The position numbers and the translations under genes were made by a program. From Aquiluna sp. (GTDB lineage Bacteria; Actinomycetota; Actinomycetes; Actinomycetales; Microbacteriaceae): a DNA stretch of 49,013 bases. The number at the start of each line of letters is the position of its first letter. Within the stretch, counting starts at the first letter, position 1. Under the pieces are notes generated by a model. The model was not told the origin of the DNA. It saw only the letters and a program-made list of their open reading frames with translations, and did no database searches. Shown piece by piece: positions 43,771-49,013 of the stretch. Where the stretch lies: assembly GCA_029241985.1 (NCBI GenBank), contig JAQWUU010000037.1, positions 1-49,013 on the forward strand, given 5' to 3'.

Positions 43771-44472
43771 ATGCTTAGTTATGAAAATTGGCAAGAACTT
43801 GCGTCCTCAAGGCGCTCCACCAGAGACTTTTTGGACACCCCGGTAGAAATCGAAGTGATTCGCAGTCTGTTGACCGACGGCCTAACCGCTCCAAGTTGGT
43901 CGAACACCAGGCCTTTTATGGTCGGAATTGTGCAGGGAGAACAACGAGATCGAATTAGCCAAAAACTCGTTAGCAAACTTCGGGATTCAGCGGAGCTGCC
44001 GAACTTGGGTTCAAACCCAGATTTCACCCATGAAATCCCCTACCCAAAGCCACTGAGTGAGCGCAGTCAGAGAGTTGGACTCGGTATTTACGGGGCCCTT
44101 GGAATCGAACGCGGTGACAGCAAAGCAAGGTTTGGATTCATGGAGCGCAACTACGAATTTTTCGGGGCTCCCACCGCACTGTTCTTTTTCACGCACCGAG
44201 GCTTGGATCAGTTTGGCACTTTAGACCTTGGGCTTTTTATGGAAAACATCATGCTTGGCGCCGAGGCTAAAGGCCTTGGCACCTGCCCGCAAGGGTTTCT
44301 TGGAAACTACCCGGATGTCGTAAAGTCTGAGTTTGAAGTTGACGAGAACTACGCACTGGTTTGTGGAATGTCTATTGGCTATGCCTCAGATCACCCAATC
44401 AATAACTGGAAGGCTGAGCGCCTGCCAATTGATGACTTATTGGTTTCACCCTCTCAGTCTTCTAAGAGCTGA
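43771..44472 (+). CDS. Nitroreductase-family oxidoreductase
   Basis: A 233-aa FMN enzyme reducing nitro compounds, quinones or similar substrates with NAD(P)H. RRSTRDFLDTPVE near the start is the FMN-phosphate-binding segment. APSWSNTRPFMVGIV and LGLFMENIMLGAEAKGLGTCPQG are further FMN contacts. CGMSIGYASDHPINNWKAERLP is the typical ending. Physiological substrate unknown. ATG at 43771. It stands alone. A small hairpin (GTTCCT/AGGAAC, 44479-44494) without T-tract follows. Confidence 0.92.
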   Translation: MLSYENWQELASSRRSTRDFLDTPVEIEVIRSLLTDGLTAPSWSNTRPFMVGIVQGEQRDRISQKLVSKLRDSAELPNLGSNPDFTHEIPYPKPLSERSQRVGLGIYGALGIERGDSKARFGFMERNYEFFGAPTALFFFTHRGLDQFGTLDLGLFMENIMLGAEAKGLGTCPQGFLGNYPDVVKSEFEVDENYALVCGMSIGYASDHPINNWKAERLPIDDLLVSPSQSSKS

Positions 44473-44549
44473 GTGTCAGTTCCTCTTCAGGAACCATGGC
44501 TAGCCTCCAGTCATCGTAAGTTAGCTTTTAGACTCGAAGGATAAGAGAC

Positions 44550-44987
44550 ATGGAAGATCTATTGCTATTTATCGGTGGCTTGCCGGTCCACCCACTTGCT
44601 GTTCATTTTGCGGTAGTGCTTTTCCCGCTGGCCGCGCTTTTGCTGGCCCTGGTTGTTAGCTGGCCGAGATTGCGAAATCAGTTCCTCGGGATGTCGGTCA
44701 TATTTCTTGCTCTAACGGTTCCGCTGGTGTTTATTGCCCAGCAGTCAGGTGAAGCTCTCGGAGACTACTCATACGAACCTGATCCACACTCAACATTTGG
44801 TGATCTGATGACACCGGTGGCGTTGGCCACCGCAGGCGTTGCGGTCTTGTTTTGGATCGCACATAAGGTTTCCTGGCCAAAGCTAATTCTGAAGGCACTG
44901 GGGTTTTTGGTCGTGAGCGCCGCAGTTGGAGCCACGGCAATGACATTCGTGGTGGGCCACTCTGGTGCAGAGGCTGTCTGGGGATGA
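44550..44987 (+). CDS. DUF2231-family membrane protein
   Basis: A 145-aa protein with four TM helices. GGLPVHPLAVHFAVVLFPLAALLL is the typical DUF2231 start, with two conserved histidines, possibly heme or metal ligands; GDYSYEPDPHSTFGDLMTPVALATAGVA includes a third His, and the end FVVGHSGAEAVWG a fourth. The role is not known; relatives sit near redox or metal genes. ATG at 44550 has AAGGA upstream. Convergent with the small gene at 45042. Confidence 0.88.
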   Translation: MEDLLLFIGGLPVHPLAVHFAVVLFPLAALLLALVVSWPRLRNQFLGMSVIFLALTVPLVFIAQQSGEALGDYSYEPDPHSTFGDLMTPVALATAGVAVLFWIAHKVSWPKLILKALGFLVVSAAVGATAMTFVVGHSGAEAVWG

Positions 44988-45041
44988 CGACCATTCGGCT
45001 ATTGGTTTCCGATGTCAAGCGAGGCGATTAAAGCCTAAAAA

Positions 45042-45209
45042 TTAGTCGCGCTTCTTTTGAGCGGACCATAACCATGCGGCTAAGCCTGCTAGACACAGCA
45101 GCGCTGCAGCCCCAGCAACTAAATAAGTGTTCTCCGCGTAAAGATCAAAGCTCGAAACCACCATGAGAAATAGGGCGGTGTATCCCAAGAGAATCCACTT
45201 TTTGTTCAC
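45042..45209 (-). CDS. 55-aa membrane protein, function unknown
   Basis: A short frame from GTG at 45209 to TAA at 45042 encodes a protein beginning MNKKWILLGYTALFLMVV and ending WLWSAQKKRD. It has two hydrophobic segments (about 5-18 and 31-50) and a basic C-terminus that suits a two-TM peptide. AAGG lies close to the GTG (weak spacing). The composition and charges look coding, and it would fill an otherwise empty gap between DUF2231 and the acyltransferase. No family recognised. Confidence 0.55.
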   Translation of the reverse strand: MNKKWILLGYTALFLMVVSSFDLYAENTYLVAGAAALLCLAGLAAWLWSAQKKRD

Positions 45210-45374
45210 ACCTTGATTCTAGGTGTCAAAAAATATTTGTGTGTTCGTAACCAAGAAAAGAAGTGTCTCATCGTGTCTAGGAGGTTTAACTTGCGGAGAC
45301 CAGAGCGGTATGCATTCCGCTAAACCAATCACTGTGAGCCCATATTTTTGGAGATCGGACTATTTTTTTGGGTT

Positions 45375-46427
45375 CTATCCCCTAGCTCGCAAAGGGTAAC
45401 GCTTACCGTTGAGCAAGCGTGAAAGTGGGGTATGCCTTACTAAAAGTTTGTAGCTCACCACACCAAAAACGGCGGTGAACAGACTGGTTAAAAATACGAC
45501 CGGCAGGGCCGAGAGTCCGGACCTGCTTAGTGCGACCAAACAGACAAATACCACCGGCAAATGAATCAGATAAATCCAATAGCTCGCTTCAGAAACAAAC
45601 TTCATGACGCGGTTTTGGTTATTTCCAACCCTCAAAAATAGACCAATCACCCCATATGCCCCGAGGACAACCGCACTGGAATAAACCCAGCCAGTGCCCG
45701 CTAATTCAAGGTCCTGAACCAGAAAAAAGTAGCTAAAGGTTGCTAGCAAGGCCGCAATTAGCCAAAAAGATCCTTTTTTCAACTGCCCAAGCCATAGCTC
45801 CTGTTGAAGATAGGCAACTGCCCCCGACAAGTAAATTAGGAAGTAAATGGTTAGCAGACCTGGTTCGGGTATGAGCTTTGTGCTGGTTGCGAGAGTGCCC
45901 TCCCTGTCCAGAACTCCCGGGATCAAAGGAAGAACGATTACCAAAATCCCCATGTACCAGCCTGGTCGTATTCGCCTGACTAGAGCCTTTTTGAAAAGCG
46001 GCCATGCAAGAAAAAGAACCAGGCTAAAGAGAAAGAGAAAGTGCAGAAACCAAAGGTGCTGAAAGTCAACAGGAAAGAACCGGAAATACTCTGTTCCTTT
46101 GATCCAAGAGCCTTGGCTTGCCCCGATGTTGGCGACACTAAGAGGAGGCCAGAAAATTACAAGTGGTAACAGAATCCTCCAAGTGCGATTTTTCAAGAAC
46201 CGATTTCGGCCCCGGGTGTCCAGCAGGTAAGCGGCGAGAAACCCGGCGATTACAAAGAAGGCGGGCATCCTGAATACGTGCAGGAACTGGTATACGTAAA
46301 CCACGAACAAAAACTCTGCGGTACCGCTTGGCGGCTGATAGAGGTAAACAAAGACAAAGGAGTGATAAACGATTCCGGATAGAAGCAGCACTGCTTTTGC
46401 ATTATCCAGAGCCGCAATTCGATTCAT
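45375..46427 (-). CDS. Acyltransferase 3-family membrane protein
   Basis: A 350-aa polytopic protein of the acyltransferase-3 (OafA/YrhL) family, transferring acyl groups to glycans or other envelope molecules. About ten TM helices. RIAALDNAKAVLLLSGIVYHSFVF is the family start with the catalytic His; FLHVFRMPAFFVIAGFLAAYLL is the conserved FR..FF segment; QHLWFLHFLFLFSLVLFLAW is typical. The acceptor is unknown. ATG at 46427. It is monocistronic. Upstream 45210-45374 on its far side contains a hairpin (45304-45321) and an isolated AGGAGG but no supported gene. Confidence 0.9.
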   Translation of the reverse strand: MNRIAALDNAKAVLLLSGIVYHSFVFVYLYQPPSGTAEFLFVVYVYQFLHVFRMPAFFVIAGFLAAYLLDTRGRNRFLKNRTWRILLPLVIFWPPLSVANIGASQGSWIKGTEYFRFFPVDFQHLWFLHFLFLFSLVLFLAWPLFKKALVRRIRPGWYMGILVIVLPLIPGVLDREGTLATSTKLIPEPGLLTIYFLIYLSGAVAYLQQELWLGQLKKGSFWLIAALLATFSYFFLVQDLELAGTGWVYSSAVVLGAYGVIGLFLRVGNNQNRVMKFVSEASYWIYLIHLPVVFVCLVALSRSGLSALPVVFLTSLFTAVFGVVSYKLLVRHTPLSRLLNGKRYPLRARG

Positions 46428-46451
46428 AGGCCCACGCTAGCAGCTAATTAC

Positions 46452-46485
46452 AAGCAGTCCAGCTAGGTACACCCTCAGTGGCAAG
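46452..46485 (+). repeat. 34-nt direct repeat, copy 1
   Basis: This 34-nt sequence recurs at 47018-47051 with two differences (A/G at the 18th, G/A at the 29th position). It starts aagcagtccagctaggtaca. It lies in the 46428-46654 gap, outside the coding regions. Beyond it I see only the AGGAG site of the 64-aa gene and no other structure. Confidence 0.85.
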
Positions 46486-46654
46486 CCTCTCTTCCAAGCC
46501 AGAAAACCCAGAGCAGGAAGGGTTCTCAGCCGAGGTCGCTAAGCAGGCAGAGTGAGAATTGGGGTTAGAAGAAACATCCCCGCCCCACCAGACACAGTAG
46601 TTGACTTTCTTCCGCCTGGCTGGAAAGGTGAGGCAACTAGAAAAAGGAGCGAGA

Positions 46655-46849
46655 ATGGGCTGGTACTGGGTTGGATTTGCGATCGGTATCTACATGACCT
46701 GGGGTGGTGCAACTAAGTCCTCAGCAAAGCCTTATTTCTTTCTCCACGCCAAGGCGAGCCTGCTCTGGAAGAAATATGCCCACGCTTTTCTTTTGATCTC
46801 TGGGCTTGCGGTGTCACAAGTGATGCTTGTTCTGGCATTGGCTGGGTAA
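46655..46849 (+). CDS. 64-aa membrane protein, function unknown
   Basis: A small protein with two hydrophobic segments (MGWYWVGFAIGIYMTWGG at the start, and ALLISGLAVSQVMLVLALAG at the end), connected by a basic loop SSAKPYFFLHAKASLLWKKYAH. ATG at 46655 is supported by AGGAG six to eight nt upstream; the open frame upstream has no such site. No family recognised. It lies directly before the truncated tRNA-Ala copy. Confidence 0.6.
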   Translation: MGWYWVGFAIGIYMTWGGATKSSAKPYFFLHAKASLLWKKYAHAFLLISGLAVSQVMLVLALAG

Positions 46850-46853
46850 CGAC

Positions 46854-46873
46854 AAAAACCCTCCCGTTGGGAG
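46854..46873 (-). terminator. Decayed copy of the tRNA-Ala terminator
   Basis: CTCCC-GTT-GGGAG (46861-46873) is a short stem followed on the minus strand by TTTTT. Its first 15 nt are identical to 48746-48760 of the intact terminator, with a 3-nt deletion in the loop region. Confidence 0.55.
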
Positions 46874-46904
46874 AGTCTTCCACTTTGTGGAGACTAGGGG
46901 GGTC
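46854..46904 (-). repeat. Truncated tRNA-Ala 3' end plus terminator (att-like repeat, left copy)
   Basis: 51 nt align to 48746-48799 with three substitutions and one 3-nt indel. Positions 46882-46904 (23 nt) are identical to 48777-48799, covering the last 16 nt of tRNA-Ala (acceptor strand and part of the T-arm), the discriminator and the first 6 nt beyond. The tRNA 5' two-thirds are missing here. This is the pattern of an attL/attR pair at a tRNA 3' end, or a decayed tRNA duplicate. Confidence 0.85.
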
Positions 46905-47017
46905 TATGTTGCCCCATGTTCTCTCTAGTTGTGACGCTAATCTTAAGAAATCAGACTATCTGGTACGTGAATCTTCGGCTAGGCAAGTCTGAGTGAATCG
47001 TTCCCCAGATGCCCCAG

Positions 47018-47051
47018 AAGCAGTCCAGCTAGGTGCACCCTCAGTAGCAAG
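47018..47051 (+). repeat. 34-nt direct repeat, copy 2
   Basis: Second copy of the repeat at 46452-46485, 566 nt away, 32 of 34 identical. It lies just beyond the DUF305 stop. Its right part with the following sequence can pair (ACCCTCA at 47036-47042 with TGAGGGT), but without a T-tract on the minus strand, so a terminator role is doubtful. Confidence 0.85.
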
Positions 47052-47082
47052 AATTGACTCTTGAGGGTTGGGTTATGGGTGG

Positions 47083-47727
47083 TCAGGATTGTGCCAACAA
47101 AGTTTGCATTAGCCTAATTTCTTCATTCTGAGCCTCGATAATTGCCTCGCCAAGGGCCCTTGCTTCTGAGTTGTTTGAGTCAACTATCATTTGCGCCATC
47201 TCAATTGCTCCCTCGTGGTGAGCAATCATTCCCTCGAGGAAGAGCTTGTCAAAAGCTGGCCCTTTGGCATCTTGTAATGCCTGCATTTCTGCTTCACCAA
47301 GCATTCCCCCCATATTCATGTCATGGCCCATGTCCAAAGGGGAATTAGTATCATTCAACCAACGAGTCATTTGGGTGATTTCCGGTGACTGCTCGGCCTG
47401 AATTTTTGCCGCAAGGGATTTCACATCTGGGCTAAAGGCGCGTGATTCAGCTAGGGCCCCCATTTCGACCGCTTGTTGGTGATGCGGGATCATCATCTGG
47501 GCAAACATTATGTCCCAACCGGAGAAGGCTTGACTGCTGTCAATAGTGCTGTTCCCTGTCGTTCCCTGTTCGTCTTCGGAACCACTCGTGCCAAAATTTA
47601 TTGTGCAGCCCACGAGCATGAGAGAGAGAAGCAATAGACTCGCACTCCCTGCGGTAAAACGGAGAGCTGAGATTCTCTTCAGCTCTGAAGGTGCCCCTGA
47701 GGATTTTTTTGACATAAGCAGTTTCAT
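47083..47727 (-). CDS. DUF305-family lipoprotein
   Basis: A 214-aa lipid-anchored extracytoplasmic protein. The signal ends in lipobox LVGC; a Ser/Thr/Glu linker follows. The DUF305 domain has two matching halves: MFAQMMIPHHQQAVEMGALA and LFLEGMIAHHEGAIEMAQMI, each with HH and Met, separated by a Met/His-rich stretch (DMGHDMNMGGM). The paired HH/Met arrangement suggests metal binding, likely copper, but that is inference. ATG at 47727 is used; ATG at 47715 is possible, and neither has a clear SD. Positions 47728-47836 contain a small inverted repeat AGCC/GGCT (47742-47753). Downstream of the BNR lipoprotein on the same strand. Confidence 0.9.
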   Translation of the reverse strand: MKLLMSKKSSGAPSELKRISALRFTAGSASLLLLSLMLVGCTINFGTSGSEDEQGTTGNSTIDSSQAFSGWDIMFAQMMIPHHQQAVEMGALAESRAFSPDVKSLAAKIQAEQSPEITQMTRWLNDTNSPLDMGHDMNMGGMLGEAEMQALQDAKGPAFDKLFLEGMIAHHEGAIEMAQMIVDSNNSEARALGEAIIEAQNEEIRLMQTLLAQS

Positions 47728-47836
47728 GTACAAAGGGTAAGCCTGAAGGCTGCTAAATTACCCTGAATTGTCAGCAATCCAGACGGTTGGAAATTTTTGA
47801 TGGGAGCTGGGTCACATGCTTCCCCGACACAAGATC

Positions 47837-48661
47837 TCAGGGCAAGAGCTCGAAGGTGATCCCATTGTCCCTCGAGACATGGACACCATTCCCGTCCATG
47901 ACTATTACCGCTTTGGAGCTCGCTGCCAGTGCGGTAATTTTGTTGAACTCCTTTGACAGAGCAGCAAAAGGACCCTCTGGCACAGGGCTGAAGTAAATCT
48001 TGGTGCTTGTCGCATAGTAAACGCCGCCATCAGACCACTCGAGGAGATTTGCGGAAGCAGGGGTGGCAACTGGCTCGAATGGCTTACCAGCTTCACTTGA
48101 CTTGAGTAACACCCCATCCGAGGCAAGAAGCAATTCATTGCCGTTCGCGGGATTTAAGACAAGGCTTGTCAAAGCGGGCACCTCTATGCTGGACCAACTC
48201 TTACCCCCGTCGATAGAGGTAATCACAATCCCATAGTTCGCTGCCACGCCAACCATGGTGTCTCCTGATACCTCCAGCAGATGAAAGTCAACCTCCCCGG
48301 TCAATGCATCTGGAACCCAAGAACGACCGCCATCTTCAGAAACCAGAATTCCAAGTGGGTTTGGCAGGGGTTGGCGTGGTCCCGGGTGACCGCTTCCATA
48401 GAAAATGCCATCTGAAATTGAAAACCCCATGAGGTCCATTTCGTCTCCGCGGAGGGTCCACGAGTCTTCTGACAAAGCGTAGAGCCCGTGGTGGCTCGCC
48501 AGAAAAAACTCTTCACCATCTGTGGCGACGCTGTGGACGTGTTCAAGATCGGCTAAAGACAGCCCAGAATTGACGGCCGCACAACCGCTCAGCAACGCTA
48601 ACCCGAACAAGCCAGTGCCAATTGCGGCAAAATTTCGACTTGTAACACGTGACAATGACAT
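47837..48661 (-). CDS. BNR-repeat lipoprotein (sialidase-like/F510_1955 type)
   Basis: A 274-aa lipid-anchored protein predicted as a beta-propeller. The signal MSLSRVTSRNFAAIGTGLFG ends in lipobox LSGC. Asp-box/BNR signatures recur: SEDGGRSW, SIDGGKSW and SRDNGITF, spaced along the chain, and LEHVHSVATDGEEFFLASHHGLY is the usual start of the family. Such proteins are often called glycosyl hydrolases, but no catalytic residues are evident and a photosystem-stability or scaffolding role is equally possible. ATG at 48661 is preferred (GGGAG 8 nt upstream) over the longer frame from 48706. Together with DUF305 it forms the cargo between the two tRNA-Ala 3' repeats. Confidence 0.85.
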   Translation of the reverse strand: MSLSRVTSRNFAAIGTGLFGLALLSGCAAVNSGLSLADLEHVHSVATDGEEFFLASHHGLYALSEDSWTLRGDEMDLMGFSISDGIFYGSGHPGPRQPLPNPLGILVSEDGGRSWVPDALTGEVDFHLLEVSGDTMVGVAANYGIVITSIDGGKSWSSIEVPALTSLVLNPANGNELLLASDGVLLKSSEAGKPFEPVATPASANLLEWSDGGVYYATSTKIYFSPVPEGPFAALSKEFNKITALAASSKAVIVMDGNGVHVSRDNGITFELLP

Positions 48662-48745
48662 AAAGGGTGCTCCCTTGAGGAGATGGCGGTCTTTAACTAT
48701 AAACATCCGGAGTGCAGATCAGACTATTTATGCTCATGGTAAAAG

Positions 48746-48774
48746 AAAAACCCTCCCGTTCCCGGGAGGGTTTT
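48746..48774 (-). terminator. Terminator of the tRNA-Ile/tRNA-Ala transcript
   Basis: AAAACCCTCCCG (48747-48758) pairs perfectly with CGGGAGGGTTTT (48763-48774), a 12-bp stem with a TTCC loop. On the minus strand TTTTTCTTTT follows, making a strong intrinsic terminator 9 nt behind tRNA-Ala. Confidence 0.93.
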
Positions 48775-48782
48775 CTACTTTG

Positions 48783-48855
48783 TGGAGACTAGGGGGGTCG
48801 AACCCCTGACCCCCTGCTTGCAAAGCAGGTGCTCTACCAACTGAGCTAAGTCCCC
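48783..48855 (-). tRNA. tRNA-Ala (anticodon UGC)
   Basis: A 73-nt tRNA with acceptor stem GGGGACT/AGTCTCC (one G-U pair), discriminator A and no encoded CCA. The D-arm is TAGCTCAGTTGGTAGAGCA, the anticodon stem CCTGC/GCAGG closes the loop TTTGCAA with TGC, and the T-arm is AGGGGTTCGACCCCCCT. The last part is duplicated at 46882-46904. It is 34 nt behind tRNA-Ile and ends before the strong terminator. Confidence 0.97.
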
Positions 48856-48889
48856 ATAGCGAGCATTCCTTGGCGGAAAGTGCTCACCG

Positions 48890-48963
48890 TGGGCCTAGGA
48901 GGACTTGAACCTCCGACCTCTTCATTATCAGTGAAGCGCTCTAACCACCTGAGCTATAGGCCC
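48890..48963 (-). tRNA. tRNA-Ile (anticodon GAU)
   Basis: A 74-nt tRNA with acceptor stem GGGCCTA/TAGGCCC and discriminator A. Anticodon stem CTTCA/TGAAG closes the loop CTGATAA, giving GAT. T-arm is CGGAGGTTCAAGTCCTCC. The tRNA-Ile/tRNA-Ala pair in one transcript near crgA-pknB is the arrangement found downstream of gyrA in many actinobacteria; gyrA would lie outside the window. Confidence 0.97.
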
Positions 48964-48976
48964 GTTGAGCAAGTTG

Positions 48977-49005
48977 ATGCTACTAGAAAAAACCAACCGC
49001 CACAA
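48977..49005 (-). promoter_or_regulatory. Putative tRNA-Ile/tRNA-Ala promoter
   Basis: On the minus strand TTGTGG (49005-49000), a 17-nt spacer and TAGCAT (48982-48977) lie upstream of tRNA-Ile, with about 13 nt to the tRNA 5' end. The -35 is only half-consensus, so this is a suggestion. Confidence 0.4.
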
Positions 49006-49013
49006 ACTCTAAT

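Noticed and set aside
46949-48727. Decamer atcagactat near both tRNA-Ala repeats
   Set aside because: It occurs near 46950 and 48718, but the flanks do not align and ten bases can match by chance.
1-49013. CRISPR arrays, insertion sequences, integrases, phage genes
   Set aside because: I found no regularly spaced repeats, no transposase or recombinase motifs and no terminal inverted repeats. The att-like repeat at 46.9/48.8 kb is the only sign of mobility.

Overview
The window looks like a chromosomal segment of a small-genome actinobacterium. The gene order fhaA-fhaB-pstP-rodA/ftsW-pbpA-pknA-pknB followed by trpG, crgA, a rhomboid gene and ppiA is an actinobacterial signature. The moderate base composition, frequent GTG/TTG starts, pervasive stop/start overlaps and nearly absent intergenic DNA suggest a streamlined freshwater Microbacteriaceae (Luna-type, such as Rhodoluna or Aquiluna). 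The taxonomic guess is inference; no marker comparison was possible.

Layout. 1-3.2 kb, minus strand: pheA, serS, a HAD phosphatase and tRNA-Ser(UGA), probably one transcript. 3.2-6.1 kb: a small membrane protein, phosphoglucomutase, and a convergent VanY-type carboxypeptidase. 6.1-11.5 kb: a 14-TM MFS exporter, then a TPP riboswitch controlling a thiamine ABC transporter (lipoprotein plus fused permease, no ATPase gene nearby), an orphan beta-class DNA methyltransferase and a small GNAT protein. 11.5-16.6 kb: a thioesterase-like gene, an M13 peptidase, trhO, a secreted protein of unknown function and a TRIC-type membrane protein. 16.7-27.4 kb: the cell-envelope signalling cluster (FHA proteins, PP2C phosphatase, SEDS protein, PBP, two PASTA kinases), then trpG, crgA, rhomboid and ppiA. 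27.5-29.6 kb: a TetR regulator with an ABC-2 exporter. 29.6-33.2 kb: a four-gene OpuC/ProXWV-type compatible-solute importer. 33.3-36.3 kb: an IclR regulator, an SDR, a DoxX-like protein and a Gfo/Idh/MocA oxidoreductase. 36.3-36.9 kb: a YefM/YoeB-type toxin-antitoxin pair. 36.9-43.1 kb: a fatty-acid beta-oxidation block (ACOX-like acyl-CoA dehydrogenase/oxidase, thiolase, FadB-like fusion, enoyl-CoA hydratase). 43.2-49 kb: a looser accessory stretch with tiny membrane proteins, a nitroreductase, DUF2231, an acyltransferase, two lipoproteins, and the tRNA-Ile/tRNA-Ala pair.

The most unusual place is 46.4-48.9 kb. The 3' end of tRNA-Ala and the terminator behind it occur a second time at 46854-46904. 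The two copies bracket about 1.9 kb that carries a DUF305 lipoprotein and a BNR-repeat lipoprotein. This looks like the att-flanked remnant of a tRNA-targeted island, although decay of an ancestral tRNA duplication would look similar. A second 34-nt repeat pair lies in the same area. I saw no transposase, integrase, CRISPR array or classical defence operon. No stretch longer than 300 bases lacks a gene; the largest gaps are 46428-46654 and 46850-47082, both described below.
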